Origin: Porodaedalea pini
Taxonomy: Eukaryota; Basidiomycota; Agaricomycetes; Hymenochaetales; Hymenochaetaceae
DNA length: 64,000 bases
Direction: 5' to 3'
NCBI GenBank assembly: GCA_002794775.1
Contig: NBAY01000002.1
Coordinates: 558,001-622,000, forward strand
Shown: piece after piece, positions 46,763 through 58,734 of the stretch
Layout of the letters: every line of letters begins with the position of its first letter
Numbering within the stretch: the first letter of the stretch is position 1
Notes under the pieces: generated by a model
Seen by the model: only the letters and a program-made list of their open reading frames with translations
Databases searched by the model: none
Told to the model about the DNA's origin: nothing
Translations under genes and position numbers: made by a program

Positions 46763-49111
46763 CTATTTAGCATCCATAAGTGCAGGCACCCGCGTCGCGT
46801 CGACGATGACGACGGCACTCGACTCTAAGCACAGAGCTATTCGATTCAGCTTTCCTGCTTGCTGCCAAACGACCTCGTATACCCCAGACTTGTCTGCACC
46901 AGCAAACCATGACCAAACTTGCTTTCCGGTCTGAGGTACAGAGTTTGAATAAAATATCTGATTGTTCAAAGTGTTTAAGACGCACCGCAACATTATAAAC
47001 ATACAGCCACCCATCACCACTGCCAGTCGCAAGAAATTTGCCTTCGGGACTGAAAGTAAGCGTATATGCCGCTCGCTTGTGGTCAGTGAATTTCTGAAGG
47101 CAATCGCCCGAGATCGCGTCCCACAAATAAGTTGACCCATCAAACGATGCTCTGCGTGCTGCGTTAATGTCCTGCTTCAGATTTGAAAGAAATTAAGCAA
47201 TCGCATACGTCGCAAGGATTTCATTCGAGCCCTCTGGAATGTTTGGACACCAGCTAAGGCTCGCTATAGAATCTGAATGGGCTTTCAGAATCAAGACTTC
47301 TATAGTTTCTATCACGTCAATGTCCGCCGGCGTTTTACCAAGTCCCCATATGCGGGCAGTCTTATCATCTGAACATGAAGCAAGACGAGTCTTCGATGCA
47401 TTGAATTTGATCTGGTTGATCTCATTCTCGTGGCCTCTTTGTTGAAACATTACAGCTTCGTACACAAAAGAAAAGTGTGAACACATACTCGAGCGTCAGC
47501 ACCGGATGTTTATCCCCTATTCGCATGATTTTGATGATCTTATCAGCTCCGCAGCTGGCAAAGATGTCTTCGTCACGCCAAACTGCGTCCAGACAGCACT
47601 CTAAAAGAGAAGTTAAGAAACATATAACACAAGATTCAAAGTCATTCCGAGATATTTACCATCGTGACACCGAAATTGCATATGCAACTTCTTTTCTGCG
47701 ACGTCCCAAACACACACTGTGCCATCCAGGCTCCCACTAAGCAGCCAGCGCCCGGATTTCGAGAATCTCGTAGAGAATATTGGGCCCTTCTCACAAGCCG
47801 ACCCGTAGAGGTAAATATTACGTTACGCCGCGCATGGTTTTGGACATACCTGATGCTGGGGATGTGACATGTAAAATCCACCGCTTCGGGTCCATATGCG
47901 GAGAACAGAGTCGAACGAGCCCGTTGCTAGGAGAGTTCCGTCCGCATTCCAATCCAGCGTCGTGATATCTCGCTGGTCGCTGTCTGGAAGATGTTCAAGA
48001 ATTATTGGTGGCTTATCGGGCGCCTCAGCAAATTGTGAAGGATCTTCTGGAGGCTCAGGAAGCTCCCAGATTCGCACTGTAGCATCTTTAGACCTTTGAA
48101 GAATAGCACATGCTTAGTATTGTCATTTGATTTTGGCTGATATGACCATACCCAGTGGCAATCACTCCATGTTTTACAGGGTTCCATGCACAAACGAAGA
48201 CCTTACAGCGTCATTAATCTATTTATTTCCATGACAAAGAAAAATTCGCTCACTTCTTGCTTATGGCCAGTCAATGAGATAATCGCTTTTGCAGGAGTTT
48301 TCTTATCTCCAGGACCAGGTTCGTCTGCAATCTTCGATTTGCTTCTCGAACTACCACCATTCGATTGTACGGCCGACGGAACGACAGACATTGGGGATGC
48401 GTCACGCCCTGAGCTCGGTGTCGCTAAGCGCTCATCCGGTACACTCACGGGCGCTGTCATTATTCACATTCGCACAAAGAAATTTTCATAATGATTGTCA
48501 GGAAAGACGGATGCAGAGGGAGAAAAAAGACGGAGAGCAGACGGGAACGCACAATCACGGGAGAATCCAGCGTTCGTATCCGCCAATTCGGGTTCCAAAC
48601 TTCTTTTAACCCTTCTGTTCTGAGAGTCTCCCTCCGCTGGCATGTTCGCTTTGCGCTTTGAGGGAGCCTCCAGTACTCCATTGCTCACCGAAAGCTTTCC
48701 GACCTTCTCGGCCGCACCGCTCACGACGTCCTCCATCAAGTCCACCGCGCATTGGTGACGCTTGAGCAGTGAGAACGGCGCCTTGCAGTCCGTTATGAGT
48801 CCATCGCCCTTACAATGAGTTTCAACCTCCGTATAGAGAAGCGCCTTCGTGAGCAGCTCGACGAGCTCGCCGCGAGGGATGTACTCGTTGAAGTGTTTGG
48901 ACTGTTCGAGGCGACCTTCCACACGCAGGGCGAATGCAGTGTGGAGAAAACCTATCCTTGCCGAGAATAAAAGAACGAATCAAAAGACAGCACGCGTCAG
49001 AGAAATGTCCAAAATCTTTGGGTACAGTGAAGGTTCGATACCTGAATCTTGAAGATACGAGTATATGATATGATTTACTTCATCCGCTGTTATTTGGATG
49101 AGAGGTACCAT
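46763..49111 (-). CDS. TBL1: TBL1/Sif2-type LisH-WD40 co-repressor subunit
   Basis: About ten exons on the minus strand. It starts MVPLIQITADEVNHIIYSYL (ATG 49111), a LisH domain continuing QDSG, FLHTAFALRVEGRLEQSKHF and YIPRGELVELLTKALLYTEV, as in TBL1X/TBL1XR1. A basic linker follows (SKRKANMPAEGDSQNRRVKR). The WD40 propeller then reads: SLTGHKQEVFVCAWNPVKHG, DATVRIWELPEPP, TTLDWNADGTLLATGSFDSV, FSTRFSKSGRWLLSGSLDGT, QFRCHDECCLDAVWRDEDIF, GHENEINQIKFNASKTRLAS, CSDDKTARIW, HSDSIASLSWCPN, ASFDGSTYLWDAISGDCLQK and YTLTFSPEGKFLATGSGDGW, stop at 46763. Family members bind histone H4 tails and hold HDAC complexes (SMRT/NCoR in animals, Set3C in yeast). A nuclear role in gene silencing is inferred. 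Confidence 0.92.
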
Positions 49112-49577
49112 CGCTCTCCACGCAAAAAGAGAAAGCAGACCGAGCCTGAAGTGCACTGAGATCCAGATATATGCAGAGTGAGGGATCGAAACAAGTTTTG
49201 TTCGTGTCAACGGGTGTGTGGCGGATGTACTACATTAGGAAATCTGAGTTCGGAGTTTAAATCCCGCCACCCAGGTAACTTTGATCTTGAAGAACGTGAA
49301 AAAGAAGTGATCTGCTACCGATCTTCTTGACCCCCATGTAAAGTTCTATGCACAGCAGTCGAACAGATCAACTATTGCGGTGATTCACTTTGGACTTCTC
49401 CCATACTAGGATAATTGGAAATGTAGGTGGGTGTCAGTTCAGGGTACCCATGAGGGACACGATCCAAATACATTTACAGAACTAGTAGGAGCACACTGTA
49501 TATCGAGGCAAAGCATGATACCAAAAGTAGTACATGATACAAAAATGCAGAGATAGAGCGAAAACAAATAACTCTTA
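49112..49577. other. Intergenic between co-directional genes
   Basis: 0.47 kb between the TBL1-like start and the DCAF11-like stop, both on the minus strand. AT-rich in the middle. It should hold a promoter and a 3' UTR. No other feature. Confidence 0.4.
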
Positions 49578-52373
49578 TCACTCGTCTTCAGTAAAGTATT
49601 CGTCCTCGTCCTCGTCCTCGTCATCTTCGTTTGAGTAGTGATATGCGCCGGGAATAACAGACGACAACCGCACCGACCGCCTCAGAGGTGCGCGCTCACC
49701 AACACCGCATTGTGAGTCCCTCTCTCTCGCCTCGGCAGCCCGCTTCTCCTCCCAGTCCTCCAAGCGTCCGTTCATCTTTGATAGGCCCTTCCACTCATGC
49801 CGCGCAACCGAACTCGTACCATGTGCGCCCCACGCTGCACTCAATATGACGGGCTCGCGTGAGTGCCAGCTGACGTCGCGCACACAAGAAGCACCAGTCG
49901 TGCGTCGAGTGGACGCAAACTCTGGACCTGACGGTTCGAAGCTCATTGGGAGCGTCTCAGATCGATCGAGGACCTGTACAATACGGCCATCCAGAGACCA
50001 GATCTTACCCAGAGCGATGTCAGATAAATGACATGTACAACGAAATTGAGAGTGGTACGTACATGCACTCTACCATCAAGCGACCCGGAGTAAATGTATC
50101 GACTGCCAGTCGACTCTGCTGGACTAAAGTGACATCTTATAAGGGTACGCATTACCGTGTGTCCTCGGTAGGTCATGACACTGCAGTCCTTAGGATGTGC
50201 GGGTCGCTTCTGCGTTCTGCTATCTGAATAGCTGAAAGGAGGCATGAGTTGACAATTCTCATATGCGATCGGACTGAAAGGCATTGCATACCGGTAATCG
50301 AAGTCATCTAATCCATAATGTATATCTTTCACAGCCTTGTAGTCCGCGTCGGATGCCATTTTACGCAAGTCCCATAGTCGCAATGCTTGATCTTTGCCGT
50401 TCGAAATGACGTATCTCCCGTCTCCCTTTGCTGAGACGTTCGTTATGCCTTCGGTGTGGCCAATGAGAACACCTGAAGGACGTGCTGATGATCCTAATGA
50501 CCGACGATCCCTGCGAAGAGAAAAGGCATGACTAAAAGGAGCCGGAAAACATAGATTTGGTACGCCTACCAGATTTTGATAAAGGTATCGTCAGAAGCGC
50601 TGATTAAAACGTTGCTACCAGAATCGGCCCAACAACAGCTATTGACATCGTCATTGTGTGCAGATATTTTGACCGTCCGCCTGTTTGCCAGCAAGTCGTA
50701 AACTTTTAAAACAATCAACAAACTAAACTATGCGGCTCGACATGAACAGTGCACACCAAAAATCTTCCCTCTCCCTCCAGCAATAACCTAAAGAGAAAAT
50801 GTCAAAGTTTGATAACAGAGTTTAAATGTCCAACTTGCCTCGTTTCCATCTGCCGAAAAACGACAACTCCATATGACAGTATCATCACCCCATCCCCAGC
50901 TGAAGTTTCTGCGGCCTGCATCGGAAAAACTGATGGGAACCTGAGTAGAGTCGTACTCCAGAGTCTTGGTCATGTAGACGGTAGGGCTCTTGAAGTACAG
51001 ATGTCGTTAATGACTACTTTGCCCTTAGAGGTTGGAGCGAATTTACCATGGACGAATAAATCATTCTGGTTTGAAGATAACGAACGTTAGATATGAACGA
51101 AGACAGGATACAAACCATTCACCTCTCGTTGTCAGGACTGAGGTGCGAGTCGGTGATTGTCCACCCTTCAGGAATGCCTTGGATACTTTTGTGCACCTTC
51201 ATCGTGGTCCGGTGGCCAGTACTAGGGTCTACATAGAACTGACTAGGGTGTACATCCTTGCGTCGAGGGGCGGTCATGTCGTAGATATGGAGATTGAAGT
51301 CTAATGATCAACTCTGTCAGAAAGGCTGCCAGAAATTTCCCATCTGAATGACGCACCCTTGCAGCAAACATAATAGAACGAGGAGTCTTATCGAGACCCG
51401 TTAGCCTCTTCATTGATATTAATATATAGGCTAATTATCACCTGCGCTGAACTGTCCGCAATATACACTTGCAGGGTAGGTTGCCACTTCAGCACCAGCA
51501 GAGTTGGGTACCATAAACTGCGTATCCGATGCCAAGTTAACATCTAATGTATAGGCGCCCACGAGATAATAAAATACCTCGCATAAGTCCTGCTTCGGCA
51601 TTGTTCCAACACGCATCGATCTTTCCCTCAGCACGCGTGAGAAGTTCCGGCTACCGTCTCTTTGTGTATATGCTCTCCGCCCGACACGCCCAAACTCCCC
51701 ACCCATCAGGAGCTCAACGCCAGCGGGTTGTGGTTCCTTATGAGGCTTCTTCCACCATGATTGTACCCACTTCCGTCGATTGTATGGGTTATCAAGGCGG
51801 CCTGTCTCACGAGTAAAGTCATCGTCTGCCTCAGCCCGAGCTGTAGTGTTAAGTGAGGCCGCTCTACGTGCAGAGGATCCTGATCGCATGAAAGCCAGTA
51901 CACGATTGAGCGCGTTGGTCGTTGCAGTATTATCGGCCGTAGTTGCATCCGTCTGTGCAGTGATGATATCTATTAAGCAGGTTTATTGGTCAAGACTGGC
52001 CCTATAAGTTTAAGATTATAATATACTCACTCTGCAAGATGGAGTCAAATCGGCTCGAGGGATCCTGCGTCGTGTCGAGCCCTTGTATAACTTCAGCGGC
52101 TGTATGAACATCAGCTCCGTCTTCGAACTCATCGACCTCCTCTCCGAATTCATCAACATCTTCTCCGAATTCATCAAATTCCGCCTCTTCTTCATCGTCG
52201 TCATCGTCTACATAATCGTCGTCGTCTTCGTCGTCTATGTCATCTCTAACTATGTAGATGGTCTCTCCAGTGTCGAGGTTCTCGTCTCCGACGTAGGCAT
52301 CCATGCCTTCATAAGCGTCGTTGCCGTCATCGGCTCCGTATGCATCTTCATGTAGTTCCCGGGTACTCTCCAT
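49578..52373 (-). CDS. DCAF11: DCAF11 (WDR23)-like WD40 protein
   Basis: About nine exons on the minus strand. The start is the ATG at 52373 (MESTRELHEDAYGADDGNDA). An acidic region of about 90 residues (DDIDDEDDDDYVDDDDDEEE) precedes RFDSILQ, DIITAQTDATTADN, and NPYNRRKWVQSWWKKP. The WD propeller follows: YPASVYCGQFS, DSSFYYVCCKDFNLHIYD, WTITDSHLSPDNERMIYSSI, VIWSCRFSADGNEVIAGG, KIFVYDLLANRRTVKISAHN, DDVNSCCWADSGSNVLISAS, DDTFIKIWDRRSLG, GVLIGHTEGITNVSAKGDGR, YVISNGKDQALRLWDLRKM, TLIRCHFSPAESTGSRYIYS and GSLDGRVHIWSLDGRIVQVL. It ends in an acidic tail encoded by TCC/GTC-type triplets (stop 49578). DCAF11 is a substrate receptor of CUL4-DDB1 ubiquitin ligases; the order of repeats and the 'HTEGITxxxxKGDGRYxISNGKDQ' block support the family. 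Confidence 0.9.
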
Positions 52374-52577
52374 GTCTCCGAGCGAGATGGGCGTTGAGCG
52401 ATGAGAATGCGGAAGCAAGACCGGGCATATCGCTGGACGAGACGGCTGTTTATAATTACAGGAGATGCCGTCCAGCCGATGCAGACGTCGTCACTGGAGT
52501 TTCCATACTAAGTAACGGCAGTGATCGACGTGAGATTCAAGCTTTAGCGCGCAACGTCGAGTCAAACAGCGACGACC
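52374..52577. promoter_or_regulatory. Shared divergent promoter, DCAF11 / lectin
   Basis: Only 204 bp separate the ATG codons, so both promoters lie here. No convincing TATA box. The call rests on position. Confidence 0.5.
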
Positions 52578-53595
52578 ATGTCCTCAAACATACGCTCCTC
52601 GTCCGATTCGCAGCGCCCGCCGCCGTATTCATCGACAATATCTTCGGCAGCAGCTGAAGCAAACTTTGGCTTTCCGTCGGGTTATTTTACCATCAGGTCT
52701 TTAGCAACAGGCCGGTTGATGGATGTCGAGCTTGGTGACGTTGAAGATGGTGCAGAAATCATTTTATGGCCCGAGAAAGAGTCGTCCTTGGTAGAAGGTG
52801 AGACAGCCGATTATTTATTCAAGCTATAGGCAGTTTTACCTAGTACCGAGCTCAGGTTTCAGGAAGCCGGAGGCAGATAATCAAGTGAGAGCTGAGATGC
52901 TTACATTGAGAAATATGAGCTCAAGTTGACCAGGTATTCTTCATTGACACATTGGGAGCTCTGTGCTCGAGGATGACTGGACATGCTATCGATGTTGAAG
53001 GTATGTTTCTGAGTTCGTTTGAATGAGCGAGGAGTAATCAACGCATCCATCAGGTGGCCGTCTGATACAGAGACACAGGCGACCAGTCTCCCTTCCCTAC
53101 CCAAACGCATTCTCTCACCCTCTTCCGCAATTCTGGTACTCATCCTCATCTAAGCAGATCTTTGTCCGCTATCAATGTGATCCGTCCTATCCGCCTCTTG
53201 AACCGGATACTCCTCCCTCTACTGCGTGGCGCCAAAAGTCTTACCTGTTGTCCTCCGTGCCCCTGCGCAAGCCCCGCTCGCTTCTCGAGAATGCATCCGA
53301 AGTCTTCAATACCGTGATTACGAACCCATTGTCTCCGCTTACCTCCATATTTGGCGGTACTTCCCAAGCGACTGTCCAGGAAGTGTACAATAGTGACATT
53401 GATTTGCGTGAAGATGAGGTCCTTGAAGAGGACAGAGGCGAGGCAGAGGAGGCAGATGACTCTCCTGAGCCATTACGTAGGGTTCTGGTGATTGCGGCTC
53501 CCGAGAACGAAGAAGGCCTGACGGAAGCAACGAAGAGAAGAAGGGCTTGGGAGGTTGTACCTCTTCGGAGGGCCCGAGCGTTGTATACACGATGA
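52578..53595 (+). CDS. Ricin B-type (beta-trefoil) lectin-like protein
   Basis: Exons 52578-52797, 52856-52884, 52934-53000 and 53054-53595 join in phase to 285 residues. The N-terminal half is a beta-trefoil: GFPSGYFTIRSLATGRLMDV, DVEDGAEIILWPEKESSLVE, then FRKPEADNQVFFIDTLGALC, SRMTGHAIDVEGGRLIQRHR and RPVSLPYPNAFSHPLPQFWY. The A-D-N-Q-V-F-F-I-D-T motif is common in fungal ricin-type lectins. After a second short block (IFVRYQCDPSYPPLEPDTPP) the C-terminal third is acidic then basic (EVLEEDRGEAEEADD, ATKRRRAWEVVPLRRARALY) and probably disordered. There is no signal peptide, so it should be cytosolic or nuclear. Sugar binding is inferred; the ligand is unknown. Confidence 0.85.
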
Positions 53596-53673
53596 TGGCT
53601 TTGAGCCTCTACTTCCTGGGAAAATAACTTATTTGGCCTCCTAGCTACCTTCTCTAGGGCATGCGGAAATTAC

Positions 53674-54917
53674 TTAAATCATACGTATACACGCTATGCG
53701 CCAGTTTTCACCTCCAGACCTCCAACTACACAAGCTCAGCCAATCCGTATTTCCATGCATCCCTCCTAACAAGTATTTGATACCCTCCTTCACGACCTCT
53801 CTCGTCTTCTCCTTCGAGCCCCAGGTTCTTACCCTCGGCGTGATCGTAACCATATGCACGCCGACATGTGATGCCGCGCTGCGCACAAACTCCTCGTCCA
53901 CTTGTGCGTCTTGCCTATATGCTTCGACATACGCAGTCAAAGCCGTGCTCACGCTTGCGTTCGCCTCGGAATGGAATTGCCGCAGAGTGTTCATCTCAGC
54001 CGCGAACTGTGCGAAGTCGATGAAGGGTAACCCGGGCTTCGACATCTCCCAGTCGATCACGAGAATGCGCTCGATCGCTCCGCTCGCGGCCAGTCGCACG
54101 ACGATGTTCCCCGTCCAAAAGTCACCCATGGTGAACATCTCGTGGGCCTCGTGTACTTTGTTTGCCGTCGCGTCTGCCAGCACACCGATCTCCACAAATT
54201 GTGCCTCCGAGAGTTCATTCGCCCCGACGAGTGAGGGCTCGACTAGCCCAACTGCCTTACCCTCCCCCCTCAGCGTATCGACGAGCCGCCCATACGTGAT
54301 CCACGCAGTTATGCGCCTTGAGTCCTCGTTCTTCTCAACACCCGCGAGTAGCGCAGCGCCTGCACTCCCGTGAACATGTACCGCGGCGAGGAACCGGCCC
54401 AGCGCGGTACCGAGCTCGCGTGAGGCTGACTCGCTGAGTGGTGCCTTACGCAAGAGGTCTTGAGGTTGCGTGCGCTGAGTCCAGCATCCTCCATGATGAG
54501 CACATGTGCGGCGGGGTCGTGGTGGAACAGCGCGGGAACGGTTGCAAGCGCATCGGTGGGGAGGAACGTATGCACACACCGCAATGCCATTGCTTCGAAG
54601 TTCTATGCACAGCCAAACATGTCAATAAACGTGCAATTGTTTCTGCCAGAGGCATAGCCCACGCACCTGACGTTCAATATCGTACGCAAACGCTTGTCGA
54701 TCGCGATCCACGACTTTGCGTGCTTGAAGATGAGCGTCGAGGCACCGCCGGCTGTCGTGAGCGGCGCTAGGTACAGTCGAAAGATAAAGTTTGCAGTCCC
54801 ACCGGATAGCGCCTCCACACGCGTACTTGCGAAGGGTGTGTCTGCGAGGTATGCAAGCACATCGCCTGGCTGCGAGAGATCGAGTTCGGACGACCTTGGC
54901 TTTGAGTTGGTGGACAT
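53674..54917 (-). CDS. APH-type kinase-like phosphotransferase (frame broken twice)
   Basis: Two exons on the minus strand from MSTNSKPRSSELDLSQ (ATG 54917) to NWRIACIRMI (stop 53674). Conserved blocks: VEALSGGTANFIFRLYL (nucleotide-binding loop), TLIFKHAKSWIAID, AYDIERQ joined to NFEAMALRCVHTFL, HVLIMEDAGLSARNL, DLLRKAPLSES, ELGTALGRFLAAVHVHG, the catalytic loop TMGDFWTGNIVV, and VIDWEMSKPGLPFIDFAQFA, as in aminoglycoside phosphotransferase/kinase-like (PF01636) proteins related to methylthioribose kinase. Two one-base losses break the frame: near 54691-54696 (between AID and AFAYDIERQ) and near 54456-54462 (between SARNL and DLLRK). Loop His before Gly-Asp is Met here. Its stop is 78 bp from that of the lectin gene. 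Substrate unknown. Confidence 0.8.
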
Positions 54918-55437
54918 TAGTTTTGGGGCATAAAATGTGTTTCTGAGTAGATAAGTTATGTGCACTAGTCTCTGGCAAATGAAGATTTGTGAATGTAGCC
55001 ACACTTGATATCTTTCATGGTTGGATCATTTATAACGCTCGATCGCCCATGCTCTGAGTCAGGTTGTGTTCACTACCCAGCGGACCCGCAAGAATCTGAG
55101 TCTAACTCAAGTTTCATACCCTTATGACAGTGTTGACAGCGCGGCTCCGACCGCAACTCCAACCGCAATTTTCGATCATCGAAGCGAAACAAGGAAAAGG
55201 AAAAAAAAGTACAACATCGTCGTCGTGTTCATGCGCGTGCGCGTCTTCGTACAGGGGGAACTACAACTCCGAAGTATTTAAGCAGTTTTAGCTTCTTGCT
55301 GACGAGAGATTGATTGGTGGAGGATGATTGACAGGCACAACAAACAGAGCAGTTAGAGAAATCGTAGGCAGGAGAAAGCATCTTTCCAATCTTCCTCCGG
55401 AAAACCATGAACAGGCCGTAAAGCACGTCAAGGTCGT
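54918..55437. other. Intergenic between co-directional genes
   Basis: 0.52 kb between the APH-like start and the eEF2 stop, both on the minus strand. It should hold the APH promoter and the eEF2 3' UTR. No recognisable gene. Confidence 0.4.
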
Positions 55438-58420
55438 TTACAGCTTGTCGTAGTAGGTATCGAGGGGCGGGATGTCGGGCTATTCAATGGAAAATAAATA
55501 AGGATGAGAACAAAGTTCGAGAAAGTTACGAACCTTGAGACCCTTGCGGATACGGATGTTCCTGACAAGCTCCTCGAGCTTACTGCCCTTCTCAATCGGG
55601 GCTGAGGTCAAGTCATTAGTCATCGGCATTTGCAATAAGTAGATGTCGGATATACGTACTGCCATTCATAACCTCCCAGTGGTCGAAGACGGCTTGTGGG
55701 AAGGCCTGGCCCTGCGTATGCGAGCGGAGGTCGGCGGTGAAACCGAAGGACTCGTTGACGGGCAGGTATGCCTTGACGGTGAACATCGGCGTACCCGGGC
55801 GTTGCTCCTCAGAGAAGACCTGACCACGACGCCTGTTCAGCACGCTGTAGATACCGCCAATGGCGTTCTCCGGGCACTGAATCTCGACTAGAAATCGGCG
55901 AAGCGTCAGCCAAAATACAACAGGAAGGAAACTACAACTGACCGAGGTAAACCGGCTCCTGCAAACCCGGCGTCGCCGTCAGGCATGCTGCATAACAGAC
56001 GCGACGAGTCGTCGGATGATTTGTCCACCGCCACGGTGAATAGCATCAGCATGGAGCTAAAAATCAGTGCAGTCAGACAGAGAAACATGATAAGACAGCA
56101 ATACCAAGACACCCACCGTGACATCAATGACGTTGAAGCGGACGCCGCGCATGTTCTCCTCAGCGCACACACCCTCTTTGGTCGCCCACTGGAAACCAGC
56201 AATGCATGAGTCTTTGATTTCATTCAAGTACTGCACACCCTTCGTAACATCAACAAGCAAGTTCGGGCCGGTTGTCTCCGGGCCGAAGCACCAGATCTTA
56301 CGGGCGTCGGTGACGTCCCAGCCGTATTCGTCCGCGAGTACACGCGCACGCGCCTTGAAATCATCGCGCGGGTTAACCTTGCCTGCCTCGATCGCCTTCG
56401 ACAGCTCCTCGTCAAGCGGCTCGGCCTTAACGTACAGACGGTTGTGCTTGTTCTGCGACTTGGAGAGCGCAACGATCGATGACTCTGCCTTGACGGTCTC
56501 ACGGTAGGGAACAACGGGGTCGGACTTCTTCAGCGGCACACCAGCGTGGTCCTCCTCGAGATCCTTCAAGCAAATCTCGAGATGGAGCTCACCAGCACCA
56601 GCGACGATGTGCTCGCCAGACTCGTTAATCCAGGCCTGTACGCACGGATCGGATTTCGAGAGACGCTTCAGACCTTCGACAAGCTTCGGCAGATCAGCCG
56701 CGTTCTTGACCTCGACGGCGACCTGGACGACGGGAGACACAGAGAACCTCATGACCTTCATGTTGTGCGCCGTCTCGCTCTCCGTGATTGTACCACTCTT
56801 GAGCAGGAACTGGTCGACACCGACGAGACCTACGATGTTACCGGCCGGGCAGTCCTCAATGGGCTCGATATAGCGACCCATCATGAGGACGGTGCGCTGA
56901 ACGGCCTTGATGAAGAGGTCGTCCTTCTTGCCCGGGACATAGTTCGGACCTTGGATGCGGAACTTGGGTCCGGAGCGGACAGTACCCGAGAAGACACGGC
57001 CAAAGGCGTAGAAGCGTCCCTTATCCGAGGTCGGCACCATCTTCGAGACGTAGAGGACTAGAGGAGCTTTCGGGTCGCATTCACGGATACCGATGGCGGA
57101 CTCATCGTCCATCGGACCCTCGTAGAGGGTCTCGCATCGGTAGCGCTGTGCGGTGGCGGGAGACGGGAGATTGATGACAATCATTTCCAACATGGAATCG
57201 CCGGCGGGCAGGAATTTACGCATGCAGACCTTGAGGAGCGCCTTGCCTTCGAGCTCTTTCTCCTCGTTGAGGAGCTTGACATCGAGCTTCTCGAGCATCG
57301 TGAAGACCTGCTCCTTCTTGAAGTTCATGACAGCGTCGAATATCTTATAGATCGGGTCCAGCACGAACATATTGAACGCACGGTCGAGCTGCTTGCCGTC
57401 GGCATCAGATGCTTTGGTCGACCATTTCTTCGTCGCCGGATTGAAAAAGTTGTCGCCCCAAAGCTTGCTCATCATCTTCTCCCTGTCGACACCGAACTTC
57501 TTTGCATACCGGTTTGCGAACTGACGGAGAGTGAAGCCCCATCCGTGAAGACCAGAACCAAACGCAACAGTACCCTGGTCGGGGTAGATCTGGACATCGC
57601 CGAGAACGGGGTCGTGGTAAGTCGAGATAATGACGTTCACGGACTCAATGGTACGCGAAAAAGTCTGGAAAAGAGACTCCTTATCGACCTGCAGCTCGAG
57701 AAGGGCACGGTCCACCTTGTTGATGACTAGGACGGGCTTGATACGCTCAGCCAGAGCCTGGCGCAGCACGGTCTCGGTCTGGACGCAGACACCTTCGATA
57801 CAGTCTACAACGACGAGCGCACCATCAGTGACACGAAGGGCAGCAGTGACTTCTGATGAAAAGTCGACGTGTCCGGGCGAGTCAATCAAGTTGATCAAGA
57901 ACTCGTTGCCTGGAAAAATAAGATTAATTATCATAAATAAGTACAGGGCGATGTGCAGAGCAGGATCGCCTTTCGGACTGACCAACAGTCTTCTGCTTGA
58001 TCGACCCTACGTCTTCCTTGGAGACCTCGAAGTACATTGAGATAGCGGTGGATTTTATGGTAATACCACGCTCTTTTTCGTCTTCTCTTGTATCAGTGAA
58101 ACGCACGTCACCCGCCTTTGCGGACGCTATAATACCGGCCTTCGAGACAAGAGAGTCTGTGAGGGTGGACTTTCCGTGATCGACTACATGTATGCGCGGG
58201 TTGATAAGGGCATATAGGCGCATATATTCGACGGGTCACAGTTCACTCACCATGAGCAATGACACTCATGTTACGGATGTTCGTCGGCTTGTCCATCAGC
58301 CCACGGATCTGATCTACCGTGAAATTACTGTGTGTATCGTCATTGTCGTAGTCGTCGGGCATCAACATCGGTCAGCACGATCATCTAGGTAGAAAAGACG
58401 GGAAAAAGAACGTACACCAT
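55438..58420 (-). CDS. eEF2: Translation elongation factor 2
   Basis: Eight or so exons on the minus strand. Exon 1 is only five coding bases (ATGGT, 58420-58416); the next begins [20 protein letters not shown] and ends at SVIAH. The GTPase domain has [14 protein letters not shown] (P-loop), RGITIKST (switch I/G2), [12 protein letters not shown] (G3) and [12 protein letters not shown] (G4). The large exon 57910-56118 covers domains II-IV, for example [58 protein letters not shown] and [21 protein letters not shown] short exon carries [14 protein letters not shown], which holds the diphthamide His, then [20 protein letters not shown], and the gene ends LDTYYDKL (stop 55438). eEF2 drives GTP-dependent translocation on cytosolic ribosomes. 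In the diphthamide exon one C is missing at 56014-56015 relative to the invariant ...GGGQIIPT-RR... reading; as written a stop follows soon. Confidence 0.95.
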
Positions 58421-58734
58421 GGTGTCTAGATTTTTCAGTGAAACAGAATCAAAAAATGTTGGTATGAGAAACGCTCAAGGCGAGATGTGTGGCGAGATGG
58501 AAATAGTGTATACAGTCCAGGTCGAGCGAGGACTACGCCGCGACTAGACTGAAGGGATGGATGTGAGACTGAGAGCACAGTTTTCATCGGGCAGTGGGTT
58601 ATCGATACTTTGCTGAGGGCCGGCTGATCCTTGATTTATAAGCCACGTGCCCGTGCATATGCTCTCGAACGCGTTTCTTTCTTTACACTCGGTCCGTTCC
58701 CGCCTTGCACAGTAAGTCCCAGCCTTATCTCGTC
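58421..58734. promoter_or_regulatory. Divergent promoter, eEF2 / agmatinase
   Basis: 314 bp between the two ATG codons. As eEF2 is normally among the most strongly expressed genes, a strong promoter is expected here. A pyrimidine-rich patch on the plus strand (CGTTTCTTTCTTTACACTC, about 58671-58690) lies shortly before the agmatinase start. No confident TATA box. Confidence 0.5.

Noticed and set aside
55980..56060. An alternative intron that could explain the eEF2 frame break
   Set aside because: The exon is conserved at every codon on both sides of the break, so there is no room for an intron; a one-base change is the simpler explanation.
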